Below are positions 42,484 to 51,696 of a stretch of DNA of 64,000 nucleotides, piece by piece; positions within the stretch are counted from its first letter, which is position 1, and the number at the start of each line of letters is the position of its first letter. The notes under the pieces were generated by a model that was not told the DNA's origin, made no database searches, and was given only the letters and a program-made list of their open reading frames with translations. The position numbers and the translations under genes are program-made. Source of the DNA: Siphonobacter curvatus (GTDB taxonomy: Bacteria; Bacteroidota; Bacteroidia; Cytophagales; Spirosomataceae); NCBI RefSeq assembly GCF_002943425.1, contig NZ_PTRA01000004.1, positions 186,001 to 250,000 of the forward strand, in the 5' to 3' direction.

Positions 42484-43617
42484 TTAAATAGGAACGGTGC
42501 TTTTGGTTTCCACCCGGGTTACGCTCGAATGGAGTGCCAGATTAAGTATAATCAGAAAGGTGTCTTCGGTTTCCACACATCGTAATTCATGGGTGTTCGG
42601 ATACAGCAAATCCAGACGTTTGCGAACGTTTTGCAGGCCGATTCCACCCATACCGGGAGGCATCTCCTCCACATCACGGCTATTGATGAGTTTAAAAAAC
42701 AACTGATCATCCTGCACGTACAGATCCAGACTAATCCAGGCCTGATCGAGCTGGGTACTAGTGCCGTGTTTGAAACTATTTTCCAGAAAAGGAATGAGCA
42801 ACAGCGGTGCAATATTTTTGCTGGTGTAGTCTCCACTAATTTGCAGGGAAACGTCCAGCCGGTCACCGTATCGCAATTGTTCCAGCTCGATATAATGCTT
42901 TAAAAAGTGAATTTCCTTTTCCAGCGGTACTTCCTCGGCATTGCATTCATAGAGCATGTACCGAAGCAGGGACGAAAGTTTGAGAACGATCTCCGGCGAA
43001 CGCGGGGAGTTTTTCAGCGTTAAGGCATACAGATTATTCAGTGTATTAAACAGGAAGTGCGGGTGCAGCTGCGATTTGAGTAACTGTAGTTCAGCTCCGA
43101 GTTTCTCCCGTTGTACCTGACCAAACGCTTCCTGCTGCTTCACTAAGTTCTTCATAATGACGATGGCCGCTACGAATCCGCCAATCGTGGTACCACCCCG
43201 TACACCCGCGAGTAATCCGAGTAAAATACTGTGGCTTCGAAACGGAAACTTAATGATGGCCCGGTAATGCCGTAGCACCAGTTCGCCCACGGCAAAGGCC
43301 CCTACCGCCTGAACAATGATGATTCCAATAAAACCCAACAGAAAAAATCCAAATTGTTTCGTGTAGAAAAAGCGGGGTATCAGCCAGTAAGCCAGCAGAT
43401 AGGCAAACACCGCGTGCGAAAAAATGGTAAAACAAATGGCTTCGATCAGGGTCAACAGAAACACCTGCATATCCGGTGTTTCCACGCCCCGCATGTTCAC
43501 GGGTAGGTAAATCAGGGTAGAAAACAGAATCCAGCTCATCCAGAGCAGCAAGTGCCGCCGGATCCGGTCCTGGGGTTTGGTAGAAAAAATGAAATGATAG
43601 CCGAAGGTAGATTTCAT
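42484..43617 (-). CDS. LytS-type sensor histidine kinase
   Basis: 377 residues. Four TM helices in the first 165 residues (LLLWMSWILFSTLIYLPV, LLTLIEAICFTIFSHAVFAY, FGFFLLGFIGIIIVQAVGAF and a further one), without a separate sensor domain. His_kinase domain with phospho-His in QLHPHFLFNTLNNLYAL, then an HATPase with N box LLLIPFLENSFKHG and G box GGIGLQNVRKRLD. ATG 43617 replaces a TTG two codons upstream. It is the first gene of the pair with the LytTR regulator and is typical of Bacteroidota, where the signal is sensed in or near the membrane. Confidence 0.94.
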   Translation of the reverse strand: MKSTFGYHFIFSTKPQDRIRRHLLLWMSWILFSTLIYLPVNMRGVETPDMQVFLLTLIEAICFTIFSHAVFAYLLAYWLIPRFFYTKQFGFFLLGFIGIIIVQAVGAFAVGELVLRHYRAIIKFPFRSHSILLGLLAGVRGGTTIGGFVAAIVIMKNLVKQQEAFGQVQREKLGAELQLLKSQLHPHFLFNTLNNLYALTLKNSPRSPEIVLKLSSLLRYMLYECNAEEVPLEKEIHFLKHYIELEQLRYGDRLDVSLQISGDYTSKNIAPLLLIPFLENSFKHGTSTQLDQAWISLDLYVQDDQLFFKLINSRDVEEMPPGMGGIGLQNVRKRLDLLYPNTHELRCVETEDTFLIILNLALHSSVTRVETKSTVPI

Positions 43618-43846
43618 GGTCAACTAAAGATTCCTAAATGCGTTTTTCGTTGCACGGGTTTCTCTGAAATTTAGCTGAATGCCAGTGGAATTCCGCCCAG
43701 TGAACCGATTTTTCTACGAACGACGGGCTTCCGTCGCTGAATGACTTTTACCGACGATGAATACGCTCCGTAGACTCAAACGCTGCTCTCTGACCTACGA
43801 AAGCAGCTACCGGGCTATTTCCTCCTCTAGACCATTTTCACGCTGT

Positions 43847-43854
43847 TATTTTTG
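43847..43854 (+). promoter_or_regulatory. Candidate -7 element (TATTTTTG)
   Basis: TAnnTTTG match 53 bp before the ATG of the small exported protein at 43908. Confidence 0.38.
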
Positions 43855-43907
43855 AACCGTCCATCAACGACTAATCCATCAGCTATCAACCTTCATTTAT
43901 AATCGTC

Positions 43908-44234
43908 ATGAAAAAGCAACTAGCAACCCTGTTCTTTTTAGCCCTACTTGGCACAGCCGCTCAAGCTCAGAAAAAGGAATTGCAGCCTAAAACGGGCTTT
44001 TGGGTAGTAGAAGACAACCTTCGTACGAAACAAGGCTCCATCGTTCGCTTCTACGCGGAAAATGGAACCTTGATTTACGAGGAAAAACTCGAAGATCTTC
44101 GGCTAAATATCAGTCGAAAAAAAGTAGTCAAACGACTCGATGCAACCTTGATCCAGGTTCTGAATCGCTCTCGTACCCTACCCTCCCTGCCCGAATCTGA
44201 GAACTACGTAAAAGTGGCTTTCAAGAAGAATTAA
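43908..44234 (+). CDS. Small exported protein of unknown function
   Basis: 108 residues: signal peptide (MKKQLATLFFLALLGTAAQAQ) then about 87 residues, basic, with TGFWVVEDNLRTKQGSIVRFY and NGTLIYEEKLEDLRLNIS, predicted mostly beta then helical. It looks like small Bacteroidota periplasmic proteins I cannot assign to a named family. Coding is supported by the signal peptide, a -7 element upstream and a terminator directly after. Divergent from the LytS/LytTR operon, which could regulate it. Confidence 0.7.
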   Translation: MKKQLATLFFLALLGTAAQAQKKELQPKTGFWVVEDNLRTKQGSIVRFYAENGTLIYEEKLEDLRLNISRKKVVKRLDATLIQVLNRSRTLPSLPESENYVKVAFKKN

Positions 44235-44259
44235 GTACATTACCTCATCATAAGTAAGC

Positions 44260-44288
44260 AAAAAGCTCGTTCAGTGAACGAGCTTTTT
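44260..44288. terminator. Bidirectional intrinsic terminator
   Basis: AAAAAGCTCGTTCA and TGAACGAGCTTTTT, 14-bp arms around one base, with A-run and T-run on both sides. It lies between the small exported gene (+) and GH5 (-). Confidence 0.92.
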
Positions 44289-44317
44289 CTCCATCTGCAC
44301 TTCTTACTTTTAACTAG

Positions 44318-45301
44318 TTAATGGGTCTGTAACTGGATGAGCTCGTTTTTGATGTAAAGGCCCGCTGGTGTCAGGTGTTCTCTGGTCCATTTCCCATTCG
44401 TTGGAGCACCAGGTTGCAAGAGGGCCGTCGTTTCTTTCTTGTCGGTGATATTCCAGTTCACCCAGCTTAGTCGATGCTTTTCCATCCAGTTGAGCCAGAT
44501 TCGGTTTTGTTCCCGATCAAATTTACCGTCGCCCGAAGACTCGCCCACACCCCATTCCGTCACCATTAATGGGAGACCCAGTTGCATGGCCTTTTCCGCC
44601 TTGGCCCGCAAGCCATCCTGGTGGTAGGGTTCACTGGCGTAAAAGTGGAAGGAGTACGCTAGATTCGTTTGCCCTTTGATCGGGTCAGCGGCAGCCACAT
44701 CCACGTCCTGATCCCAGTGGGGACTGCCTACGATGATCAGATTCTTCGGATCATAGGTCCGGATTTCCCGGATCACTTCCTCCGAGTACGCCTTGATCAC
44801 CGGCCAGGTCTGCCGCTCAGGTTCATTCCAGATTTCGTAGATTACCTGTGGATTACCCGCGTACCGCTGAGCCATCGCCCGAAAGAAAGCCTTGGATTCC
44901 TGCAAATGTTGTTCGGCATTGTGATCATGCCAGTCAATCAAAATATACACCCCATTTTTGATCGCCTGATCCACGACGCGGGTAATCAGAGCCATTTGTG
45001 CTTCCGGCTGTTGCAGATAGCCCGAATCGGGTTGTACCGCCATGGAAGCCCGCAACAGGGTGGTTTGAAAATCCTTACATAAATGATCTACGACGTCCGT
45101 GTTGTAGTACTTCCGTCCACCCCAGACACTCCAGGAAAAACTAATCCCCCGCAATTGGGGCGGCTGGCCATTTTTATCGACGATCTGATTTCCTTCGACC
45201 CGAAGGGCTCCGTGCTTTTGCACGGGGGTTTGACTAAATAAAGGAATGCTGAGTCCTAACCAAAGCATGCCGGCCAGACCAATACGATTGAATACGTGCA
45301 T
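44318..45301 (-). CDS. GH5-family endoglucanase-like glycoside hydrolase
   Basis: 327 residues, secreted (MLWLGLSIPLFSQ signal). TIM-barrel GH5, closest in pattern to the bacterial endo-beta-1,4-glucanase subgroup: LRGISFSWSVWGGRKYYN, YILIDWHDH, acid/base Glu160 in VIYEIWNEPE, HFYASEPYHQ, nucleophile Glu249 in LMVTEWG, and the substrate-site Trp in WVNWNITDK. Last gene of the SusC-SusD-IPT locus, 69 bp after the IPT gene, followed by a terminator. It probably cuts the locus substrate at the cell surface or in the periplasm; a beta-glucan is the first guess, beta-mannan an alternative. Confidence 0.92.
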   Translation of the reverse strand: MHVFNRIGLAGMLWLGLSIPLFSQTPVQKHGALRVEGNQIVDKNGQPPQLRGISFSWSVWGGRKYYNTDVVDHLCKDFQTTLLRASMAVQPDSGYLQQPEAQMALITRVVDQAIKNGVYILIDWHDHNAEQHLQESKAFFRAMAQRYAGNPQVIYEIWNEPERQTWPVIKAYSEEVIREIRTYDPKNLIIVGSPHWDQDVDVAAADPIKGQTNLAYSFHFYASEPYHQDGLRAKAEKAMQLGLPLMVTEWGVGESSGDGKFDREQNRIWLNWMEKHRLSWVNWNITDKKETTALLQPGAPTNGKWTREHLTPAGLYIKNELIQLQTH

Positions 45302-45370
45302 ACGCTACAAAATAAACCCTCATGCTGGCTTTTCACAGAAAAGCAGCAGGAGGGCAAATGGGAAAAATCT

Positions 45371-46444
45371 TTACTTAACCAGAATCAGATCGTCGAAGTA
45401 GAACGTCTCGTCTTGTTTGTCGGGGCCTTTGATCCGGAAGCCGATCTGTTTGAGCGTTTTACCCGCCGACCAGAAATCCATATCCGACAACTTGATTTTG
45501 AAGTACGTCCAGGTGTTGGCTTTCACGTCGATTTTGTTTTTCTCGATGTATTCTCCAAAACCTACGGAGGCAGCATCCGTCGTCAGGTACAACGTGTAAT
45601 CAGCGGACGCTCCCTTGATATAGCCCGAAACGTAAGTGTACGCAGACGAATACGCGAGGCCCGGCATCGAAAACCCGATCAGGTGCCAATTGCCTTTCTG
45701 GAAGTTTTTACCCACTGAAGCTGTTCCCGACTTGAATTCTTTCGTGCTGATCGCCGCCGCATCCCCCCAGGAGGCATCGGTTACCCCCGTCGCGTACGCA
45801 TCCAGGAAGATAGGATATGCCTGCTCCACATTGACGAATTCCTGAGTAGTCTTCATCAGACCCGTGGTATTGGTAATATCCAGCGTGGCCCGGCCCACGG
45901 TCGTCGTGGGCATTTCGAGCACGAGTTTCTTTTTCTCTTTGGATACGATTTTAGCCGCGATGGTGGTACCCGAAAGTTTCACCGCCGTGACGTCTTCGAG
46001 GTTATTACCCGTCAGTGTTACGGTTGTTCCTTTGGTGAAATTGTAATTGGAAACGTCCGTAATCGTCGGGTAGGCCAGCACCCGGAAGGGTACGGTTACC
46101 GTCCGGCCTTCGCTGTTCGTAAACGTAATATTCTGTACCCCACCCGCTGCTTCATCGGGTACGCGGAAAATGAGAGCATTTTCTGTATTCAGTGTCGGCT
46201 GAAAACCCGCCGCTACACTTTGTTTCTCAAAAACAATCGCCCGCATATCACCCAGTCCGGTTCCTTTCAGGGTTACTACCGAACCGCCCGAAGCGGAGTC
46301 GGGGGTAATGGCGGACACCACGGGATTACCGGGTTTTATCTGCGGTCTTCCATCGGTGTCTTCAGTGCAGGCATTCAGTACGAAGCCCGCTCCCAGCATC
46401 AGTAAGGGCAAAGTCGCCCGGGTAAAAAAAGTAGGTATGTTCAT
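45371..46444 (-). CDS. IPT/TIG-domain surface lipoprotein (SusE/SGBP-like)
   Basis: 357 residues. Lipobox in GAGFVLNACTED. Two IPT/TIG immunoglobulin-like domains (about 40-120: VSAITPDSASGGSVVTLKGT; about 122-200: ITDVSNYNFTKGTTVTLTG), then a C-terminal jelly-roll (about 210-357: YVSGYIKGASADYTLYLT, WTYFKIKLSDMD, FRIKGPDKQDETFYFDDLI), which looks like a carbohydrate-binding module. This architecture is that of surface glycan-binding proteins in Bacteroidota loci. Third gene of the locus, 19 bp after SusD. Confidence 0.87.
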   Translation of the reverse strand: MNIPTFFTRATLPLLMLGAGFVLNACTEDTDGRPQIKPGNPVVSAITPDSASGGSVVTLKGTGLGDMRAIVFEKQSVAAGFQPTLNTENALIFRVPDEAAGGVQNITFTNSEGRTVTVPFRVLAYPTITDVSNYNFTKGTTVTLTGNNLEDVTAVKLSGTTIAAKIVSKEKKKLVLEMPTTTVGRATLDITNTTGLMKTTQEFVNVEQAYPIFLDAYATGVTDASWGDAAAISTKEFKSGTASVGKNFQKGNWHLIGFSMPGLAYSSAYTYVSGYIKGASADYTLYLTTDAASVGFGEYIEKNKIDVKANTWTYFKIKLSDMDFWSAGKTLKQIGFRIKGPDKQDETFYFDDLILVK

Positions 46445-46463
46445 TGCTTAGGTTCCTTCCAGC

Positions 46464-48029
46464 TTATTTGTAATAGGGTACGGGATCTTTGGCTAACTCA
46501 GGGTCCTGGATAATCTCGCCCGCCGGAATGGGCAGGTACATCTTATCCTCGGTAAACGTGGTGATGTAATTGGCTCCCGTGGCCGTACCCCGGTTCTGCT
46601 TCTGAATCATCGCTTTCGCCTTGGCAAAGCCCTGCCGCTGGATGTCGTACCAGTAATCGCCTTCGAAGGCAAATTCCACGCGGCGTTCGTGCAGAATATC
46701 GTCAATGGTAAACGACGTTCGGGGTGAGAGTCCCGCCCGGGCCCGTACCTTGTTCAGGGCCGCCAGAGCTTTCGCGTCAGTCGTGGAGGCAGCTCCGGCC
46801 AGCGTAGCCTCGGCATAGATGAGCAGAATATCCGCGTAGCGAAGCAGTACTACATTGTTGCCGGAGTTCTGACCCAGTACGGCATCGCTACCGAAGCTTT
46901 TACCCGGACCCGCGAAGTATTTAGCGATGTTGGAACGGGTGGCGTTCAGGTTACCGCCTTCATCCGCCGATACCAGGGTATCGTACTTAAATCCGTTCGC
47001 CATGAACGCGTTGTACTTGGGAGCATTCACGCGTTGGGGTTTCCAGTTCGGATTCGTCCAGCCGTGTTCCATCACCGACCATTTCCGGCGTAAATCCCCA
47101 AACTCGTATTCTTTCAATAGATCCAGCGAAGGAACGTACATTTCCCAGGCGTCAGCCTCAGCCGTACGTAGGTTCGCCGCTCCCCGGTCGGGGTTTTTCA
47201 GGTTGCCCGTACCCCAGGGATCGCCCGAAAGCTGGTGCTGGATGCTGAACAGACATTCCTCGTTGTTATTCATGCTGCTCTTGGTGAACATCCCGTTGTA
47301 ATCGCTCACCAGATTGTATTTACCCGAATTCATCACCTCCTCGGCCTTGGCTTTCGCATTGGCGTAGTCCTTCTGATAGAGGTACAGTTTTGACATCATG
47401 CCTTTGGCCGAATACTTGGTCAGGCGGCCCGGTACGTCGGACTCGGGCAAGCCGGCTTCGGCCAGCTTCAATTCTTCCAAAGCAAAGCGGAGTACGTCGG
47501 ATTGCAGGTAACGGGGAATGTTGAAGTTTCCCGACAGAGCCGTTTCTCCCGGATCGGTAATGATGGGGGCATGTCCCCAGGTACGGGCAATGTAGAAATA
47601 CACCGTCCCGCGAATGAAATGGCACTCGGCAATGGCCGGATCCAGATACGCGGCTCCACCACCAGCGGCTTTTTTCTCCTCGAACGTTTTGATCATTACG
47701 TTCGAGTAACCGATGATTTTATAAAACGCTCCCCAGGCCGCTCCAATGCGTTCGGATGCCGAAGACAAAGTGAAGTTGAGGTATTCCACGTCGGTATACG
47801 TGAACATGTTACCGCTCATGACGTCGCCAATGGCATCCTGAGCCCGGCTTTCGTAGTTCCGCCAGGGCAGACCGCTGTAGAGGGTACTCGTGGCTCCTCG
47901 TACTTCTTCGGCGTTGTTGTAGTAATTGCCCGTCGTCGTTCCCGATAAAGAAGGACGATCGATGAATTCTTTGTTGCAGGCCGTTAGCAGCGAGGCCGCT
48001 AAACCGCAGTATAAAAAGGTACGCTTCAT
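46464..48029 (-). CDS. SusD/RagB-family nutrient-binding lipoprotein
   Basis: 521 residues. Lipobox in LAASLLTACNKE. SusD TPR-like helices and the family marks: LYSGLPWRNYESRAQDA, YNVLIKTF-type helix (YSNVMIKTFEEKKAAGGG), AECHFIRGTVYFYIARTWG, the C-terminal block LLRYADILLIYAEATL, LNKVRARAGL and DDILHERRVEFAFEGDYWYD. Full length for the family. It lies 23 bp after SusC and caps that receptor as the substrate-binding lid. Confidence 0.96.
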   Translation of the reverse strand: MKRTFLYCGLAASLLTACNKEFIDRPSLSGTTTGNYYNNAEEVRGATSTLYSGLPWRNYESRAQDAIGDVMSGNMFTYTDVEYLNFTLSSASERIGAAWGAFYKIIGYSNVMIKTFEEKKAAGGGAAYLDPAIAECHFIRGTVYFYIARTWGHAPIITDPGETALSGNFNIPRYLQSDVLRFALEELKLAEAGLPESDVPGRLTKYSAKGMMSKLYLYQKDYANAKAKAEEVMNSGKYNLVSDYNGMFTKSSMNNNEECLFSIQHQLSGDPWGTGNLKNPDRGAANLRTAEADAWEMYVPSLDLLKEYEFGDLRRKWSVMEHGWTNPNWKPQRVNAPKYNAFMANGFKYDTLVSADEGGNLNATRSNIAKYFAGPGKSFGSDAVLGQNSGNNVVLLRYADILLIYAEATLAGAASTTDAKALAALNKVRARAGLSPRTSFTIDDILHERRVEFAFEGDYWYDIQRQGFAKAKAMIQKQNRGTATGANYITTFTEDKMYLPIPAGEIIQDPELAKDPVPYYK

Positions 48030-48052
48030 TGCTTGATCAAGTAAGGATTGGC

Positions 48053-51000
48053 TTAGAATTGCAGGTTCGCTCCCAGGGTAAAGGTCCGGGGGTTGGGATA
48101 ATGGCCCATATCCACATTCATGAGCTTGATGCTATTATTGAAGGCTCCGATTTCCGGATCGTAGCCAGAATAGCGGGTAAAGGTTTTCAGGTTTTGCACC
48201 GAACCGTAAATCCGCAGGTTGCTTACTTTGATTTTACTCAGGAAAGCGGTCGGCAGGCGGTAGCCCAGCGTAATGTTCTGAATCCGGGCGTACGAAGCAT
48301 CTTCCACGTAGCGATCCGACATGGCGATGTTATTTTTGTTCGTCACCGTGAAACGGGGTAAAGAACCGTTCGGATTGCTTTCCGTATAGCGGTCATTCAC
48401 CGTACGCATCTGATTCGACCAGGCACTGTTCAAACCTTCCAGTTGCCAGCGGAGGAAATTGAAAGCTTTCGCTCCCTGACTTCCCTGCAGGAAAATCGAC
48501 AGATCGATTCCCTTGTACGTGAATGAGTTAGTCAAACCCCAGGTAAACTTGGGTAGCGGACTACCAATGAAGGTCATATCGCCCGCGTCGATTTTCTTGT
48601 CGCCGTTGATATCCTTAAAGCGAATGTCACCCAGCCAGGTTTCGTTCTGGTTCACCTTGTAGCCAAACTGCGGCAGGCTGTTATCCAGATCAGACTGGTT
48701 ACGGAACAGTCCATCCGTTACCAAACCCCAGAAGGAACCCACGGGGCGTCCGGGGGTGGTATGCGTAACGAGGTAGTTGTTGTAGTATACCTTTCCGTCG
48801 AGGGCCGAAGCGGCACTGGCGGCCTTGTCGTAGGTATTGGTAAACTGCGTCAGTACGGCGTTGGTTTTCCAGGTAAAATTATCGTTGCGGATGTTGGTTG
48901 AGGTAATGCCCAGATCCACGCCCGTATTCGTCATTTGTCCGGCATTACCCAGCGGAGCTTTCAAGTCATCCCACTGATCCCCTACACCAATCAGGTTCGG
49001 ACCCGTCAGGAAGATAATCATGTCGGACGTTACCTTTTTATAGGCATCGATGGTTGCGTCGATGCGGCCGTTCAGGAAGCCAATATCCAGACCCACGTTG
49101 GTCGTTTTCACCGATTCCCACTTCAGGTTCGGGTTTGGAATTCCGTTGATCATGTTGGACGTACCAAAGCCCACGGGTCCGGAGAAAAACTGCACCGCTC
49201 CCACGTAGGCGGGGTTTGGAGCTCCACCGGGGAAGTTCTGATTACCCACGGCTCCGTAACCGACCCGCAGTTTCAGGTGATTGACGACTTTAGCCATGGC
49301 TCCTTTGGCGAAGGATTCGTTCGAGATGGTCCAGCCCGCCGATACGCCTGGGAAATTCCCCCAGCGATTGTTCGGACCGAAGTTAGAGGAACCGTCCGCC
49401 CGGAAACTGGCCGAGATGGAGTACCGGTCACCGTAGGTATAATTAGCCCGGGCAAAGTACGATTCCATCGCCCAGTGTCCCTTACCGCCGCCTAAACCCC
49501 AGGTTGTCTGGTCGGAGCTACCCGTGTTGAGGTCAAAAATATCGGCCTGTAAATCCACTTTTGACCCCGAAATGGACTGGTAATACGACGACTGAGCCTG
49601 ATGACCGACCGTCAGCTGAATACCGTGTTTGCCAATGTATTTGTTGTAATTCAGGTAGTTGGTGAGGGAGTAATAATAGCTGTCCGAACGCGAATCGATG
49701 AGTTTGCTGCGGAAGGACGTGCCGCCCACGTTCCCCGCTTTTTGAAAGGCCACGTTGTTATCCTGACCAAGCGAGTAGGATACTTCATTACGTAAACTCA
49801 AATCTTTCATCAACTGGATCTCCGCGTATAAGCTACCGAAAACCGTATTCGTCGTTTTGGTATTGCCCCGGAACTGGCTGTTGCCGACTAGGTTGGCGTT
49901 GTTGTACTGCACCCCGCCAATGGTTTGACCACCACCCCAGCTACCGTCCAGGTTTTTTACCGGAATTAGCGGGCTGGTCGAAGCTCCCCACCAGATGGTA
50001 CCTTCGGCGGCATCGGCTAGCGACACGTTCTGAATACTCCGCGAAACGTTGGCACTTAAGCCGACTTTAGCCCAGCTTTTTAACTGATTGTCCAGACTGA
50101 AACGGGTGGAATATCGCTTGAAGTCCGAACCCAGCAGGATGCCTTTGTTGTCGAAATAGTTTAGTGAAAAGTAGTACGTAGTTTTTTCGCGACCGCCCGA
50201 GAAGCTCAGCTGATGGTTCTGAATTTTCCCCCGCTGAAACATGGCTTCCTGCCAATCCGTACCTTTGCCGAGAATGGAAGGATCGCGGAATTCGTCGGAT
50301 ACGGGATTGCCGATGATGGGCAGTACCTCATTCTGATACCGGGCAAAATCTCGCAAATCCATCAGATCCAGCCGTTTGGCCACTTCCGATACGCCAGTGT
50401 ACATTTCGTAGTTGATTTTTCCCTCGCCCGACTTTCCTTTTTTGGTTGTCACCAGAATAACGCCGTTAGCCGCCTGGGAGCCGTAAATGGCCTGAGCGGA
50501 GGCATCTTTCAGTACGTCAATCGATTCAATATCGTTGGGGTTTAGCATGGCCATGACGCTGTTCCCCGTCTGACCGTCACCACCCCCCAGCCCGGCATAA
50601 CCTGAACTGGCAGAAGTATTACCATTTACGAAGGGAACGCCGTCGATCACGAATAGGGGGTCATTACTGTTGATGGACGTGACGCCACGTACCTTCACCG
50701 ATACGCCGCCACCGGGCTGACCGCCGTTGCTGGTTACCGTTACCCCAGCCGCTTTTCCCTGCAGGAGCTGATCGACGCCCGCCGCTGGAATGTCTTTCAA
50801 CTCCGTAGCTTTAATGGTCGTGATAGAAGAGGTAACGTCCGAGCGTTTGGCCGTTCCGTAACCGATGACAACGACTTCATCAAAATTTCGGTCATTGGAC
50901 TGGAGGGTGATGCTAAGATCGGTTTTTGTGCCCAGCTCTATGTCCTGGTTTTGCATGCCTACGTACGAAACCGTTAAGGCCTTGGCATCTGCGGGTACAT

Positions 51001-51184
51001 TGATCGTGAAGCGACCATTCACATCGGTGGTGGTACCCAGTTGCAGGCCCTTGACGTAGACGGAAGCTCCGGGCAGCGTGGTACCCTGAGCATCCGAAAC
51101 GACGCCACGGATGGTTCGCTGCTGAGCGAAGGCACTCAGGCAAGCCCCTATCCAGAGAAATAGAAACAATAATTGTTTGATCAT
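48053..51184 (-). CDS. SusC/RagA-family TonB-dependent receptor
   Basis: 1043 residues. Signal peptide (MIKQLLFLFLWIGACLSAFAQ), carboxypeptidase-regulatory-like domain (TIRGVVSDAQGTTLPGASVY), TonB box region EVVVIGYGTAKRSD, plug with LLQGKAAGVTVTSNGG, DPLFVIDGVPFVNG and the VLKDASAQAIYGSQAANGVI SusC motif, then the barrel ending FTLGANLQF. ATG 51184 is used; a longer reading adds 20 residues that destroy the signal peptide. It imports the oligosaccharide released by surface enzymes. First gene of a four-gene operon SusC-SusD-IPT-GH5. Confidence 0.96.
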   Translation of the reverse strand: MIKQLLFLFLWIGACLSAFAQQRTIRGVVSDAQGTTLPGASVYVKGLQLGTTTDVNGRFTINVPADAKALTVSYVGMQNQDIELGTKTDLSITLQSNDRNFDEVVVIGYGTAKRSDVTSSITTIKATELKDIPAAGVDQLLQGKAAGVTVTSNGGQPGGGVSVKVRGVTSINSNDPLFVIDGVPFVNGNTSASSGYAGLGGGDGQTGNSVMAMLNPNDIESIDVLKDASAQAIYGSQAANGVILVTTKKGKSGEGKINYEMYTGVSEVAKRLDLMDLRDFARYQNEVLPIIGNPVSDEFRDPSILGKGTDWQEAMFQRGKIQNHQLSFSGGREKTTYYFSLNYFDNKGILLGSDFKRYSTRFSLDNQLKSWAKVGLSANVSRSIQNVSLADAAEGTIWWGASTSPLIPVKNLDGSWGGGQTIGGVQYNNANLVGNSQFRGNTKTTNTVFGSLYAEIQLMKDLSLRNEVSYSLGQDNNVAFQKAGNVGGTSFRSKLIDSRSDSYYYSLTNYLNYNKYIGKHGIQLTVGHQAQSSYYQSISGSKVDLQADIFDLNTGSSDQTTWGLGGGKGHWAMESYFARANYTYGDRYSISASFRADGSSNFGPNNRWGNFPGVSAGWTISNESFAKGAMAKVVNHLKLRVGYGAVGNQNFPGGAPNPAYVGAVQFFSGPVGFGTSNMINGIPNPNLKWESVKTTNVGLDIGFLNGRIDATIDAYKKVTSDMIIFLTGPNLIGVGDQWDDLKAPLGNAGQMTNTGVDLGITSTNIRNDNFTWKTNAVLTQFTNTYDKAASAASALDGKVYYNNYLVTHTTPGRPVGSFWGLVTDGLFRNQSDLDNSLPQFGYKVNQNETWLGDIRFKDINGDKKIDAGDMTFIGSPLPKFTWGLTNSFTYKGIDLSIFLQGSQGAKAFNFLRWQLEGLNSAWSNQMRTVNDRYTESNPNGSLPRFTVTNKNNIAMSDRYVEDASYARIQNITLGYRLPTAFLSKIKVSNLRIYGSVQNLKTFTRYSGYDPEIGAFNNSIKLMNVDMGHYPNPRTFTLGANLQF

Positions 51185-51424
51185 GAGAAATTGAATTAGG
51201 AAAGCGACTGTAGTAGAGAGTTTAGAGCGTATGCGTTCCCGCATACCCGTAGAGGACGAGTACGAGAAGTGTATTCAGAACACCCGAATACACGCATAAA
51301 AGCCCGGAAATCGGTTAGCTAACGCAGGGGTAGGTAGACATGGGAAACGGGGTTAGAGGAATAGAAATAGATGCATATGTTTTTTTTGAGATAGATATTT
51401 TTCTTTTACGTGCGTTTTTCGTCC
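51185..51424. promoter_or_regulatory. Promoter region of the SusC operon, with inverted repeat
   Basis: 240 bp before repeat copy 2. It contains GTGTATTC-N9-GAATACAC (51269-51293), an 8-bp inverted repeat 85 bp upstream of the SusC ATG, a plausible regulator site for the locus. No TAnnTTTG match on the minus strand. Confidence 0.4.
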
Positions 51425-51679
51425 CGCTAAGAAGGCTGATCTTTTAGTCCGTATGCATTCCATGCGGGGCATCCTATGCGGGGCATCCCATGCTGGAACG
51501 CCCAGCGCTCTTTTCATCCTGCTCTGGGCCACCGCTTTGCGGATGAAACCATTCCATGGGGGCCACCCCCTGGTGGGAGCAACGCGGTGGCCTGAGCTAA
51601 GCTAGACAGTTATGGAGAGGTCCGGCCTGGAAGGCTCAATGGCTACTAGTCGGCCACTCTGCGGGACCAAACCTAGTCT
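51425..51679. repeat. Dispersed intergenic repeat, copy 2
   Basis: The left part (51425-51540) aligns with copy 3 at 55701-55830 (shared CCGCTAAG, TTTAGTCCGT, CATGCGGGGCATCC units in a 14-bp tandem at 51461-51488, CTGCTCT, CCGC). The right part (51576-51679), inverted, aligns with copy 1 at 38474-38578. Copy 2 therefore links the other two. It lies between the kinase stop and the SusC promoter. Confidence 0.75.
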
Positions 51680-51696
51680 GGACATACAATTACAAC

